NCBI GenBank assembly: GCA_015978205.1
Contig: JADWMM010000001.1
Coordinates: 175,465-239,464 of the forward strand
DNA: 64,000 bases
Direction: 5' to 3'
From: Alkaliphilus sp. NP8
Lineage (GTDB): Bacteria > Bacillota > Clostridia > Peptostreptococcales > Natronincolaceae
The notes beneath the pieces were generated by a model. The model had not been told where the DNA came from. It ran no database searches and saw only the letters and a program-made list of their open reading frames with translations. Every line of letters starts with the position of its first letter. The first letter of the stretch is position 1. The translations under genes were made by a program, and so were the position numbers. Positions 44,979-54,950 of the stretch are shown piece after piece.

Positions 44979-45437
44979 CTTCATTATCCTAAATCCTCTA
45001 TATATTTGCTCAAGTAGTATTAGTTTCATTAACTGATGCGGAAAGGTCATTTTAGAAAAGCATAATTTATAATCTGCTCGCTTTAAAACTTTATCACTTA
45101 ACCCTAATGAACCTCCTATTATTAATATAATATTACTATTACCGGTTACACCTAAATTTTCAAGTTTATCTGCTAGTTCTTCAGAAGAAAGCATTTTTCC
45201 TTTAAGGTCTAGTGCAATAACATAAGCACCATCCTTTACGTGCTTTAGTATTCCTTCTCCTTCTTTATTCTTAACTATCTCTTCTTCTGCACTACTTAAA
45301 TTTTCTGGTGCTTTTTCATCTGGAACTTCTATTATTTTAAGCTTTGAATATCTAGATAGTCTTTTACTATATTCGTTTATACCTAATTTTAAATATTTTT
45401 CTTTTAATTTTCCTACACTTATTAATGTTATGTTCAT
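44958..45437 (-). CDS. rlmH: 23S rRNA pseudouridine(1915) N3-methyltransferase
   Basis: 159 residues, exact family length. SPOUT-class methyltransferase using SAM to methylate pseudouridine 1915 in helix 69 of 23S rRNA. Motifs: [15 protein letters not shown] start, the knot region [39 protein letters not shown] and the C-terminal GEPYHK. It remains full length because integration of the island restored the last codons. Adjacent to the CxxH/CxxC and htrA genes as in many Firmicutes. Confidence 0.97.
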   Translation of the reverse strand: MNITLISVGKLKEKYLKLGINEYSKRLSRYSKLKIIEVPDEKAPENLSSAEEEIVKNKEGEGILKHVKDGAYVIALDLKGKMLSSEELADKLENLGVTGNSNIILIIGGSLGLSDKVLKRADYKLCFSKMTFPHQLMKLILLEQIYRGFRIMKGEPYHK

Positions 45438-45477
45438 ATATCCACTTCCTTTGGTCGCATAAATTGGATTAGGTCAT

Positions 45478-45502
45478 AAAAAAAGTCGAGAATATCTCGA
45501 CT
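45478..45502 (-). terminator. Terminator overlapping the CxxH/CxxC stop codon
   Basis: AGTCGAGA pairs with TCTCGACT, with a minus-strand T7 run beyond. The stem begins within the stop codon of the mini-protein gene. Confidence 0.8.
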
Positions 45503-45668
45503 ATACTACTAAGTATTTAGGTAAGTTTTTGCATAAATCACAGTTCTTAGGAGCCATCCAATCAGTAAAGGATATTTTTCCAAGTTCATATATATCTGGA
45601 GGCTGTTCATACACATCAACAAAGTTTTCTATAGCATCTTCTAAATGTTCTTCACATACAACATACAT
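45501..45668 (-). CDS. CxxH/CxxC mini-protein
   Basis: 55 residues with C5-x2-H8 near the N-terminus (VCEEH) and CDLC near the C-terminus, ending KYLVV. This is the CxxH/CxxC protein family found beside htrA and rlmH in Bacillus and Clostridia. The four residues form a likely zinc site. Function unknown. The upstream sequence ahead of the ATG gives only a weak SD. Confidence 0.85.
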   Translation of the reverse strand: MYVVCEEHLEDAIENFVDVYEQPPDIYELGKISFTDWMAPKNCDLCKNLPKYLVV

Positions 45669-45842
45669 TTATAATCAGCTCCATCTCAGTCAAATTTTAG
45701 AGTCTTCCTTGGTTTGTTTAATATATATTATTTACCAAATCAATCTATTAATTCATTTAATAAGGTTATTTCCAGCCGATTTAATACCATTTTAATTATA
45801 TAGTATATTTCTGATTATTTCAATAAATTACTAACGAAAAAC

Positions 45843-45869
45843 AAAACCCAGGCCATTTGGCCTAGGTTA
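45843..45869 (-). terminator. Terminator of htrA
   Basis: AACCCAGGCC and GGCCTAGGTT arms around ATTT, directly at the htrA stop, with a T-rich stretch on the minus strand. Confidence 0.75.
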
Positions 45870-47012
45870 TTATTTAAAAACTACATCTATTTCTACTTCT
45901 TTATCATTACGTAATACAGTTACAGTTGTCTCGTCTCCAGGTCTATACTTGTAAATAGATCTTGTTAAACTACTCATATTAGTTATTTCATCGTCGCCTA
46001 ACTTTAAAATAATATCTCCTGGATTTATCCCATATTCTAAAGCAGTAGAATCTTCTGTAACTCTAAAAACATATACTCCTTCATCTACAGGTAGCTTCAT
46101 TCCAGTAGCTGCTTCGAAGGAATCTACATCTATACCTTGTATACCTAAATAAACTCTTGTAAATTCACCATTCTCTATAAATTGGTCTACTATAGGCTTT
46201 GCTATATTAATTGGAATGGCAAAACCTAAACCTTCTCCAGAACTTACCTTTGCAGTATTTATTCCTATTACTTCTCCCTTTGCATTAAGCAGTGGCCCTC
46301 CACTGTTTCCAGGGTTAATAGATGCATCTGTCTGTATAAGGTTTTCAATAGATCCACCATTACCTACATTTATAGTTCTATTAAGTCCACTTATAACTCC
46401 TTGAGTCAACGTTCTCTCAAAAGTTAATCCTAAAGGATTACCTATGGCAATTGCGATTTCGCCAACTTCTGTTTCATCACTGTTACCAAGCTCTGCAGCC
46501 TTAAGGTTATCTCCTTCTACTTTTATAACAGCAAGATCTAAACTTGTTTCATGCCATAAAACCTCTGCTTCAAGCTGTCTTCCATCATTAAGTAACACTT
46601 TTATTTCTTCAGCATTTCCATCCCCAATTACATGGGAATTTGTTAAAATATATCCTCTAGAATCTATTATTACTCCTGTACCTACGCCTGGAACTTCTTG
46701 TACACCATAAAACCAGTTTCTCTGAAGTTCAACAGTTGTAATACCTACTACTGATGGCATTACTTTCTGAGCTACAGCCGAATAAACAGTTAAGTCCTCA
46801 CTGGGATTTATAGTTATTTCCTGCCCACTATTACCTAAAGCTATTCCTCGCATATTTAATATCTCAGGTAGAAAATTATAAACTGTTCCAAAAGTAATTG
46901 CACTACCTAGTATAGCTCCTATTAAAACCATACTTATCAATTTAAACCCACTATTTTCTTTAACATCATTAGGTTCTTTTTCTTCTGGATTATTACTATT
47001 AAAATTATCCAA
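45870..47012 (-). CDS. htrA: HtrA/DegP-like membrane-anchored serine protease
   Basis: 380 residues: short cytoplasmic tail, TM anchor at about 24-46, trypsin-like protease domain with catalytic H127 (TNSHV), D159 (SLDLAV) and S237 (GNSGGP), then one PDZ domain at about 280-375. It removes misfolded exported proteins outside the membrane. It is downstream of yycJ at 35 bp, the usual position at the end of the wal cluster (called htrC/yyxA in Bacillus). Confidence 0.95.
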   Translation of the reverse strand: MDNFNSNNPEEKEPNDVKENSGFKLISMVLIGAILGSAITFGTVYNFLPEILNMRGIALGNSGQEITINPSEDLTVYSAVAQKVMPSVVGITTVELQRNWFYGVQEVPGVGTGVIIDSRGYILTNSHVIGDGNAEEIKVLLNDGRQLEAEVLWHETSLDLAVIKVEGDNLKAAELGNSDETEVGEIAIAIGNPLGLTFERTLTQGVISGLNRTINVGNGGSIENLIQTDASINPGNSGGPLLNAKGEVIGINTAKVSSGEGLGFAIPINIAKPIVDQFIENGEFTRVYLGIQGIDVDSFEAATGMKLPVDEGVYVFRVTEDSTALEYGINPGDIILKLGDDEITNMSSLTRSIYKYRPGDETTVTVLRNDKEVEIDVVFK

Positions 47013-47047
47013 TCTAATCGACCTCCATAAATTGTATTGTTAATAGT

Positions 47048-47842
47048 TTAAAATTGATATATATTACTTACCCTATCTCGATGTATTAAATCTAATTTTA
47101 TATCTTTTCCTACAGTGATTTTTTGACTTCCTAATATGCCTTCTATAGTTGCAATAGCCAGTTCTGGAAAATTATTCTCCTTACTTAAGTGAGCCAATAA
47201 CACAGACTTTACATTTCTACTTACTAAATCTACTATAGCATTGCCTGCTGCCTCATTAGATAAATGACCTACATTAGAAAGCACTCTTCTTTTTAAACTA
47301 TATGGGTATCTACCTGCTTTTAACATCTCTTCATCATGGTTTGATTCTAATATAACAAGATTAGAATCTTTAATTTCTTCTAATATATCTTCATTAATAT
47401 AACCTAAATCTGTAGTTATACTTACTTTAATATTATTTTTTTTAATACTAAACCCTACAGGGTCCTCTGCATCATGTGAAATACTATACGGTTTAATGTG
47501 AAAATCTCCAATTAAAAAATTTTCATTCGATGTAAAGTATTTAATATTTTCATCACTTATATTTCCAATTTTAGACCTCATACCATTCCACGTTCCAATG
47601 TTAGCATAAATAGGAATATTATATCTTCTAGATAATATTCCTACACCACATATATGGTCAGTATGTTCATGACTTACTAATATACCAGATAATTTTTTAG
47701 GATCTACGTCAATTTCTTTTAATTTAGTTTCTATTTTTTTACCACTTAAACCTGCATCTATTAATAAATATTTTTCATTATCATTTATTAGATGACAATT
47801 ACCACTACTACCACTAGCCAAAGAACAAAAATTCATTGTCAT
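47048..47842 (-). CDS. yycJ: YycJ/WalJ metallo-beta-lactamase-fold protein
   Basis: 264 residues, with the MBL metal motif SHEHTDH, further ligands in the later SHDAED-type and HLSNEA-type histidine segments, and the typical N-terminus FCSLASGSSGNC. YycJ is a 5'-3' exonuclease-type MBL protein linked to DNA repair and cell-division coordination in Firmicutes. It begins just after murA and precedes htrA, all on the same strand. Confidence 0.93.
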   Translation of the reverse strand: MTMNFCSLASGSSGNCHLINDNEKYLLIDAGLSGKKIETKLKEIDVDPKKLSGILVSHEHTDHICGVGILSRRYNIPIYANIGTWNGMRSKIGNISDENIKYFTSNENFLIGDFHIKPYSISHDAEDPVGFSIKKNNIKVSITTDLGYINEDILEEIKDSNLVILESNHDEEMLKAGRYPYSLKRRVLSNVGHLSNEAAGNAIVDLVSRNVKSVLLAHLSKENNFPELAIATIEGILGSQKITVGKDIKLDLIHRDRVSNIYQF

Positions 47843-47844
47843 AT

Positions 47845-49104
47845 TTATTCCCGGTCCTCTCTTCTCACATTTGCTCCTAAGCCTATTAATTTAGCTTCTA
47901 AATCTTCATATCCTCTGTCTATATACTGTACATTTTCTATTTCTGTTTCGCCTTCTGCCATTAAGCCAGCAATTACTAAAGAAGCTCCTGCTCTTAAGTC
48001 TGATGCTGATACCGTGGCGCTTGTTAACCCTTTAACTCCTTCTATAACAGCTATTCTTCCTTCCACTTTAATATTTGCACCCATTCTTTTTAATTCGTCT
48101 ACATGCTTGAATCGTCCTTCAAATATTGTTTCTGCTACAATACCCGTTCCTCTTGCTGTAGTTAAAAGACTGCTCATTGGCTGCTGTAAATCTGTTGGAA
48201 ATCCTGGATATACTAAAGTTTTTATACTGATATTTTTTAATTCCTTAGACGATACGATCCTAATAGAATCTCCATTCTCAGTAACTTTAACTCCCATTTC
48301 TTTAAGTTTTGCTGTTATAGCTTCTAAGTGCTTAGGAATAACGTTATCTATTATTACATCGCCTCCAGCAGCTGCTGCTGCTATCATATATGTTCCAGCT
48401 TCTATTTGATCTGGAATAACTGAATGGTTACATCCTCCAAGTTTTTCTACACCTTTAATTTTTATTATATCCGTACCTGCACCTTTAACATTCGCACCCA
48501 TGCAATTTAAGAAATTTGCCATATCTACTATATGTGGCTCTTTAGCAGCATTTTCTATTATAGTTGTACCTTCAGCCATAACTGCAGCTAACATTATATT
48601 AATAGTAGCTCCAACACTGACTACATCTAAATATATCTCTGCCCCTACTAGCTTTTCTGCTTCTGCTGATATTATTCCATGCTCTACAGTTACCTTTGCA
48701 CCTAAAGCTTCAAATCCTTTTATATGTTGATCTATAGGTCTACTTCCAATAGAGCAACCTCCTGGATATGCTACTTTAGCCTTTTTAAACCTACCTAGGG
48801 CTGCCCCTAATAAGTAATAAGAAGCTCTTAGCTCTTTAGCTTGCTCATAGCTTGCATAACAGCCTTCCATTTTAGTTGTATCTATTTCTAAAGTATTAGA
48901 GTCTAGTTCTTTCACATCGGCTCCTAATTCTGAAAGTAACTCTGCTAATATTTGAACGTCACTAATGTGTGGCAAATTATCTATAACACATTTATCTCCT
49001 GCTAATACTGTAGCTGGTAAAATTGCTACAGCTGAATTTTTAAATCCACTTATTTTAACTTTTCCTTTAAGTTTTTGTCCACCTTTAATTATTAGTTTCT
49101 CCAT
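47845..49104 (-). CDS. murA: UDP-N-acetylglucosamine 1-carboxyvinyltransferase
   Basis: 419 residues. MurA transfers enolpyruvate from PEP to UDP-GlcNAc, the first committed step of peptidoglycan synthesis, and is the target of fosfomycin. Visible are [10 protein letters not shown] (K22-N23), the active-site loop [13 protein letters not shown] with C117 and [14 protein letters not shown]. The cysteine is present, so fosfomycin sensitivity would be expected. Its position between yycI and yycJ is not the Bacillus arrangement; the start is a good distance from any strong SD (GGATGGTG is remote). Confidence 0.95.
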   Translation of the reverse strand: MEKLIIKGGQKLKGKVKISGFKNSAVAILPATVLAGDKCVIDNLPHISDVQILAELLSELGADVKELDSNTLEIDTTKMEGCYASYEQAKELRASYYLLGAALGRFKKAKVAYPGGCSIGSRPIDQHIKGFEALGAKVTVEHGIISAEAEKLVGAEIYLDVVSVGATINIMLAAVMAEGTTIIENAAKEPHIVDMANFLNCMGANVKGAGTDIIKIKGVEKLGGCNHSVIPDQIEAGTYMIAAAAAGGDVIIDNVIPKHLEAITAKLKEMGVKVTENGDSIRIVSSKELKNISIKTLVYPGFPTDLQQPMSSLLTTARGTGIVAETIFEGRFKHVDELKRMGANIKVEGRIAVIEGVKGLTSATVSASDLRAGASLVIAGLMAEGETEIENVQYIDRGYEDLEAKLIGLGANVRREDRE

Positions 49105-49244
49105 ATATTTACTGACGAATGCCAGCTATTCACCATCCTTTATCCAGTTCTGTTTTTTTAACTAACTGTAATTAATATATAATTATATCATTTATTTAGT
49201 CTTTTATTAAGTTTTTGTAGTCTAAAAGTATATTTTTGTATTTA

Positions 49245-49281
49245 ATAAAAAAAAGAAAAAGCTATATATAACTTTTTCTTC
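49245..49281 (-). terminator. Terminator of the walRK-yycHI operon
   Basis: AAGAAAAAG and CTTTTTCTT arms around TATATATA with an A8/T8 run. It lies between yycI and murA, so murA-yycJ-htrA probably has its own promoter in 49105-49244. Confidence 0.7.
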
Positions 49282-49320
49282 ATTATAACAAAAATTCCTT
49301 TTAAATTATATCAAATAGTA

Positions 49321-50220
49321 TTAATTTTTATATGCTTCTATATAGTATGTTTTTCCATTCCCTATTGTGATCTTCCAAGAAGGAAAAGCTGTACCAGATT
49401 CTATAGATTTCCAGTCGGAGCCCATATAAGACTCTGGACTAAAATAGTAGCCTAGCTCCACATTCTTTATAATTATAGGTGTATCATTCTCTGAAAAAAT
49501 TGAATTCATTGCTCTCATAAGAGCTTCCGTTGCTGGAATAACTTGCCTTTTATTCTCGTTTGTTTTTTCATGCTCTAAAAGCATTGTTTCCAAGCCTACT
49601 ACACCTCTATTATTTACATATACATATATATAGCTATCTCCTAAAAATTTATCGTCATATGTTTGATTATAAATTAGCTTGTATACCTGTTCACCTTCAA
49701 ATCCATTTTCTCTGCCGTAATAAATTTGATCTAATTTGATATTCTCCTTCAGTAAATTGACATCTTTTAAAAAGTTATTGCTTATTTTTATAACTTCATC
49801 TTCATCTATAAAATGACTAGTTCTATCATTACTCATATTTTTATATTTTAATCTTTTATTACCATATATAATAAGTTCTTTTTCTCCATATTTAAATATT
49901 TCTTTGTTTAAACCTAAATATGGAGTACTTTCAGTTTCTTTTTTATAGTCTTTACCTAATAAACTTTCAGCAATGCTATCGGAATCAAAAGTTTTATATT
50001 TAACTCCTAATATAGGTAAAGAAATAATTTCTCTAGGTATATCCGCTTCTAACTTTATATCACTATCCTCTAAATATTGTTCTACATTAGAAACATACTC
50101 GTCATTAATTAGTGCAGTTTGTTCCTGATCGAATAATCTGCTTTGTATATTGTAAATTAAAAAAACATTTGTAACTATAAAACCAATAATAAGTATGTTT
50201 TTTGCTTTAGACCAGTCCAT
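49321..50220 (-). CDS. yycI: YycI/WalI two-component system regulatory protein
   Basis: 299 residues: single N-terminal TM helix (about 7-24, NILIIGFIVTNVFLIYNIQ) preceded by DWSKAK, then an external YycI domain. YycI and YycH form a membrane complex with WalK and modulate it. The DWSKAKNILIIGFIVTNVFL start and the later KTYYIEAYKN end are typical. It starts 16 bp after yycH. Confidence 0.9.
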   Translation of the reverse strand: MDWSKAKNILIIGFIVTNVFLIYNIQSRLFDQEQTALINDEYVSNVEQYLEDSDIKLEADIPREIISLPILGVKYKTFDSDSIAESLLGKDYKKETESTPYLGLNKEIFKYGEKELIIYGNKRLKYKNMSNDRTSHFIDEDEVIKISNNFLKDVNLLKENIKLDQIYYGRENGFEGEQVYKLIYNQTYDDKFLGDSYIYVYVNNRGVVGLETMLLEHEKTNENKRQVIPATEALMRAMNSIFSENDTPIIIKNVELGYYFSPESYMGSDWKSIESGTAFPSWKITIGNGKTYYIEAYKN

Positions 50221-50236
50221 TGGATTTCACCATCCA

Positions 50237-51691
50237 TTAATTTAACGTAAAACTGTTTATTATATCTCCGCTCCGACTATTGAAATAATAAACATCTTGG
50301 CCGATTTTTATTTTCCAACTAGGGTTTAAAATTTGATTTTTATCTTCTTCTATATTATCAAAATAAACCATTCTTACTTCTTCTATATTTTTTAATATCT
50401 CTAAGGTCTTTTCTTCCTCATTCAGTGAAGCTTCTAATTCTTGTTTGTTACTAAAATATCCAGATTTTAAATATTCAATATTATTGTCAATTATAATTGG
50501 AAAATACATAATTGACTGTTCTGGTATTACATTTTTAGTTTTCGATACTTCACGAATTAAATAACTGTATGACCTTACCTTATCACCAAAAACCTCTATT
50601 TCAATAGGGTTGTTAATTTTATTATTATTAAACTCTGCTGGTACTCCATCTATTCTATACCCAAATGAAAATTTATATCCTTTACTTTCATCATTAGATA
50701 TACTTTCAATATCCTTTAAATAAGTATCCTCTGGAAATCCTCCATTTTGTATAATAAAGTTTATTGCTACATCTAATGAATCTATAACATTAGTACTTGA
50801 TATTTTCCCTATGGATTCAGTATATCTTAATATTCCTTTATTATTAATTCTTACACTTTTTTCTCCATATCCATAAATATAAACTACAGCACCACTTGTT
50901 TCTCTTATTGTTTTTACAAAATCAAAATTTTCATTAAAAAAGTTCTTTGACCTTTCTATTAGCATAGCTTCATTATTAGTATCGATTACACTTTGTACTA
51001 AAACCTCTTTAGTAGGCACAGTGTAATTAATAGGCATAGGTGTATAATTTGAATCTAGTTCATCGAAAAGAGAAAAAATTGAATAGTATCTAGTATATTC
51101 ATCTCGCTCTAGTTCATCTATACAGCTTGATAATGTATTGTTCTCTTTATAATTATTTAGCTTTACTTTATATATGCTTTCATCATTTTCTACTATAAAT
51201 ATTGTTCCTTTATTAAAAGCAGGAATTAGTACTTTTTTAATCTCATTTATATTCCTAACTATTTTATTTTCTAAAGTATCAAAGACTGATGATATTAATA
51301 TAGCAGGTACATTATTACCAAACTCGAGTTCAACAGATTTAGAAATATTACTTTGTATATATTCGTCATAGGTAATTTGTTTTATTTCTGGATCTCCTGA
51401 AAAGTAATCATAAAGTATACTTTTGCTCTCATTCCATACATAATCTAACTTAGAAGTTAAAACTGTGTATTGATTTCTACTCCTATCTCCTGAACCAAAG
51501 CTTACTATTATCGAATTTGGTGAAATTACATTTTTACGTTGTTCTGCTATAGTTAGACTCTGTGTGCTTTTATAATCGTCTATATAAGTTAATGTTTCAA
51601 ATGGAGAAGGAAACCATAACTGCTGCGTAAGTAAAATACTTATAGCTACTAAAATTGATAGAATTAGGGTTTTTAATTTTTCCCTATTCAT
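50237..51691 (-). CDS. yycH: YycH/WalH two-component system regulatory protein
   Basis: 484 residues with an N-terminal TM helix (about 7-24, LKTLILSILVAISILLTQQLW) and a long external beta-rich region. Position right after the wal genes and ahead of yycI, plus the LILSILVAISILLTQQLW.P start, identify it as YycH. It acts on WalK from outside the membrane. Confidence 0.88.
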   Translation of the reverse strand: MNREKLKTLILSILVAISILLTQQLWFPSPFETLTYIDDYKSTQSLTIAEQRKNVISPNSIIVSFGSGDRSRNQYTVLTSKLDYVWNESKSILYDYFSGDPEIKQITYDEYIQSNISKSVELEFGNNVPAILISSVFDTLENKIVRNINEIKKVLIPAFNKGTIFIVENDESIYKVKLNNYKENNTLSSCIDELERDEYTRYYSIFSLFDELDSNYTPMPINYTVPTKEVLVQSVIDTNNEAMLIERSKNFFNENFDFVKTIRETSGAVVYIYGYGEKSVRINNKGILRYTESIGKISSTNVIDSLDVAINFIIQNGGFPEDTYLKDIESISNDESKGYKFSFGYRIDGVPAEFNNNKINNPIEIEVFGDKVRSYSYLIREVSKTKNVIPEQSIMYFPIIIDNNIEYLKSGYFSNKQELEASLNEEEKTLEILKNIEEVRMVYFDNIEEDKNQILNPSWKIKIGQDVYYFNSRSGDIINSFTLN

Positions 51692-51709
51692 ATTTTATCA
51701 CTCCAAGCT

Positions 51710-52216
51710 TTAAGGTTGCTTCTCTCTATTTAAAGTAGATTTACCAACTATCTCTTCTAACAGCTCTTTTACTTCCTCTACTTCCATTACTTTTATTATT
51801 CTATCAATACTGTCTTCTGATCCATCTTTATAGTTTGCTGTAAATTGAATCTTATTTAATCCAGACTTTAATTTTACTTCTGCCCATCCCATTTTAAGAG
51901 AACCTATTTCCACTTCAATAGGATCGTAGGATAACACATAATTTACCTCTTCATCTTTTTCACTATCGTTATGATAAACTTCTATGCATACCTTAGTATC
52001 TTTTGGTGCTTTAAAGGATAGAGCCATGTTTTTATCGCTTGTCGTAATATTTTTTTCTGGGTCTACAATTTCAAGTGATTCTTTAACTTCTTCTTCTATT
52101 TTTTGGTCTGTATCTTCAGGGGCAGCTGTTGCATTAACTGGATTAGCATAGGAGTTTATATTAGATGTTCCTAATGCAGCAAATACAATTGCGCCTATAA
52201 CTATTTTTTTAATCAT
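51710..52216 (-). CDS. Secreted protein of unknown function inside the wal operon
   Basis: 168 residues from the ATG at 52216 (SD AGGAGGAA; a longer frame from 52258 has no SD). Signal peptide at 1-25 (KKIVIGAIVFAALG ... SYANP), then an acidic linker, and a domain (about 55-150) that looks like a small Ig-like beta-sandwich (ALSFKAPKDTKVCIEVY ... GLNKIQFTANYKDGSE). No catalytic motif. Its place between walK and yycH suggests a role in cell-wall signalling, perhaps as a ligand-binding partner of the WalK complex (inference). Confidence 0.65.
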   Translation of the reverse strand: MIKKIVIGAIVFAALGTSNINSYANPVNATAAPEDTDQKIEEEVKESLEIVDPEKNITTSDKNMALSFKAPKDTKVCIEVYHNDSEKDEEVNYVLSYDPIEVEIGSLKMGWAEVKLKSGLNKIQFTANYKDGSEDSIDRIIKVMEVEEVKELLEEIVGKSTLNREKQP

Positions 52217-52306
52217 ATTAATTCCTCCTGTTAAATGGATAAATGATTTCATTTTCATTATATATAATTTATATTACAATCATATTACAAGTGAATTAAA
52301 ATTAAA

Positions 52307-54133
52307 TTACACATTATACACAATATCCACATTATCCACAGCCACTCTAGGTATTTTAATAACAGTCTCAGTTCCCTTTCCTTCTTCACTGAATATTTCA
52401 ATAGTGCCTTCATGAGATTCGATAATTTCTTTTACAATAGATAATCCAAGACCTGTTCCACCAAGTTCTCTAGATCTTGCCTTATCCACCCTATAAAATC
52501 TTTCAAATATTCGTGGCAAATCTTCTTCTGGTATTCCAATACCATTATCTTTAATTCTAATTGTTGCTATATTATTTTCTGATTCAAGAACTATATTTAT
52601 TTTACCTCCATCGGAAGTATACTTAATAGAATTGCTTAAAATATTTATCATTACTTGTTGAATACGATCTTCATCTGCAAAGATATTAACATCTTCTTCT
52701 AGAAATTCAGCTTTTATGTCTTGATTTTTATTTTTTGCAGAAACATCACATTTTAATATTATTTTTTCAATTATTTCTTTTAAATCAATTACCTTCTTAT
52801 TCCATTTAGATTGGTTAGAGTCAATATTAGAAAGCTGAAGCAAATCTCTCACTAATCTAGTCATTCTTTCAGATTCGCTGTCTATTACCTCTAAAAAATT
52901 GGCTGCAAGCTGTTTTTCTTCCATTGCTCCATCTAAAAGAGTTTCTGTATAACTTTTTATAGTTGTTAAAGGAGTTTTTAGTTCATGTGAAACATTAGCT
53001 ACAAACTCTTTTCTCATATTTTCTAATTTTTGATGTTTAGTAACATCTTGAAGAACTAAAATAATACCTTCAAGATCACCACTTTTATCCATAAAAGGAG
53101 CATAGCTAGCCTGTAAAACTTCTCCATTATCTCCTTTAATCATTTTTTGACCATTTAAAACATCTTTGCTGTCTAAAATTTGTTTTAATTTAAATTGTTT
53201 ATTATAACAGTTAACAACTTGATCGAAACTTTTATTTTTAAATGCTTCTTCTTTAATTTTTAGCATTTCTTTAGCTTTAGGATTTATATGTATTATATTT
53301 CCTTCTTTGGTTACAGCTATTAATCCATCAGCCATATAATTAATTATAGTATCCATTTTTTGTTTTTCTGTTGTCATTTCCTGCAAAACTGCTCTTAGCC
53401 TGGCAGTTAAATGATTAAACATACTGGCTAGTTGGCCTATTTCATCATCGGACCTTACTTCTACAACCTGATCAAAATCACCTTGTGCCATTTGTTCAGC
53501 CTTTACAGTTACATCATTTATAGGTCCTGTAATGCTTTTTGCTATAAAATAACCTATTACAATAGTTATAACTAAAGCCAAAAATGTTGCTCTTAATATA
53601 ATCCACCTAGACTCTTCTAAGGTTCTATAAATATCCTCTAAATTGCTTTTTAGGTAAACAGCACCTTCAATACGATTATCTTCATCATGAATTGGAAAAA
53701 CCATATGTTTAGAGCTGTTGGTGTTATTTTGATTATCTATAAAGTCTTTTTCTTCTGGGTTTCCATTAAATGTAGATAAAATTAAATCTGTATCTAAAAA
53801 GCGTGTAGCATTAGCATAACCATCTTCTGCGGTATATGAAGCATTGGTACTAAATAAAATTGAAAAGTTTTCATCTCTATTAATTACTGTTATTCCCATT
53901 CCCATCTGTTCATAGCTTCTGATATTATTTTCGATCTCTTCAGGGTTATCTCTCCAGTCAATAGTTTTTAAGGAGGTAACTATTGTATTCCCTAAACTTG
54001 ACATGTTGTCACTAACAACTCCTAAATGATACTCCTCAAACCTTTGCATTAAAAATACTCCTATAATAACCATAGCCATAAACACTAGAAGAAAATAAAT
54101 AGTAATAAACTTCCACCTAATGTTTTTAAACAT
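52307..54133 (-). CDS. walK: WalK (YycG) sensor histidine kinase
   Basis: 608 residues: TM1 at about 9-29, external PAS-like domain, TM2 at about 181-200, HAMP (about 201-255), PAS (about 262-365), HisKA with H383 (NVSHELKTPL) and HATPase with GTGLGLSI. This is the canonical WalK layout. It controls peptidoglycan hydrolases with WalR and is usually essential in Firmicutes. Two bases separate it from walR. Confidence 0.96.
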   Translation of the reverse strand: MFKNIRWKFITIYFLLVFMAMVIIGVFLMQRFEEYHLGVVSDNMSSLGNTIVTSLKTIDWRDNPEEIENNIRSYEQMGMGITVINRDENFSILFSTNASYTAEDGYANATRFLDTDLILSTFNGNPEEKDFIDNQNNTNSSKHMVFPIHDEDNRIEGAVYLKSNLEDIYRTLEESRWIILRATFLALVITIVIGYFIAKSITGPINDVTVKAEQMAQGDFDQVVEVRSDDEIGQLASMFNHLTARLRAVLQEMTTEKQKMDTIINYMADGLIAVTKEGNIIHINPKAKEMLKIKEEAFKNKSFDQVVNCYNKQFKLKQILDSKDVLNGQKMIKGDNGEVLQASYAPFMDKSGDLEGIILVLQDVTKHQKLENMRKEFVANVSHELKTPLTTIKSYTETLLDGAMEEKQLAANFLEVIDSESERMTRLVRDLLQLSNIDSNQSKWNKKVIDLKEIIEKIILKCDVSAKNKNQDIKAEFLEEDVNIFADEDRIQQVMINILSNSIKYTSDGGKINIVLESENNIATIRIKDNGIGIPEEDLPRIFERFYRVDKARSRELGGTGLGLSIVKEIIESHEGTIEIFSEEGKGTETVIKIPRVAVDNVDIVYNV

Positions 54134-54135
54134 AA

Positions 54136-54825
54136 CTATGCCCTCCTGAAGTAGTACCCTACTCCTCGTTTTGTTTTAATATACTGAGGACTTGCAGAGT
54201 TATCTTCTACCTTTTCTCTTAATCTTCGTACAGTTACATCTACAGTACGTATATCTCCATAGTATTCATATCCCCATACTTGTTCTAAAAGTTGTTCTCT
54301 AGTAAATACTTGCTCAGCTTGAACTGCTAAAAATTTTAATAACTCAAACTCTCTTGAAGTAAGCTCTACAATTTTATCGTTCTTTTTTACTTCATATTTT
54401 GAAAAATCTATAGTTATAGATCCTGCTGATAAAAGACCCTCTTTATTTTTACTTCCATTATTTTCATTTCTTCTAAGATTCGCTTTAACTCTTGCCATTA
54501 GCTCTCTCATACCAAATGGCTTTGTTATATAATCATCGGCTCCCATTTCTAATCCAAGTACTTTATCTACCTCTTCTTCTTTAGCTGTTAACATTAGAAT
54601 AGGTACCATTGAAGTTTCTCTAATTTTTCTACATACTTGAAAACCATCTAATTTAGGTAGCATTACGTCTAACAAAATTAAATCAGGATTAAAAGTTAAA
54701 GCCTTATGTAATCCATCTTCACCGTCATATGCAATTGAAACTTTATAATCTTCTTTTTCTAAATTAAACTTTACTATTTCAGCAATAGGCTTTTCGTCTT
54801 CAATTATTAAAATATTTTTTGCCAT
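54136..54825 (-). CDS. walR: WalR (YycF) response regulator
   Basis: 229 residues: receiver domain with acidic pair E9-D10, D53 (LLDVMLPKLDG) and K in ITKPF, then a winged helix ending RGVGYYFR. The sequence after the receiver (LTSREFELLKFLA, then TVDVTVRRLREKVE) is characteristic of WalR. First gene of the wal operon; the 109 bp upstream hold its promoter region and the palindromic terminator at 54915. Confidence 0.96.
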   Translation of the reverse strand: MAKNILIIEDEKPIAEIVKFNLEKEDYKVSIAYDGEDGLHKALTFNPDLILLDVMLPKLDGFQVCRKIRETSMVPILMLTAKEEEVDKVLGLEMGADDYITKPFGMRELMARVKANLRRNENNGSKNKEGLLSAGSITIDFSKYEVKKNDKIVELTSREFELLKFLAVQAEQVFTREQLLEQVWGYEYYGDIRTVDVTVRRLREKVEDNSASPQYIKTKRGVGYYFRRA

Positions 54826-54914
54826 AATGCAATCACCTCATTAAATTAATTACTTGACTTAACATTCTATTTTATTTTTATTTATCCTTTTATTTTATAA
54901 AAATATTAAATAAA

Positions 54915-54950
54915 ATTTGAGGAAATTTAAATATTTAAATTTCCTCAAAT
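54915..54950 (-). terminator. 36-bp perfect palindrome: terminator overlapping the end of the MA-family protease gene
   Basis: ATTTGAGGAAATTTAAAT followed immediately by its exact reverse complement. On the minus strand a T-rich tail follows. The stem includes the last codons and the stop of the gene at 54935. Confidence 0.75.

Noticed and set aside
47792..48409. Long plus-strand open frame opposite murA and similar frames opposite the chemoreceptor and the HtrA gene
   Set aside because: These lie antisense to clear genes, have repetitive Ser/Pro/Thr-rich translations typical of shadow frames, and have no SD.
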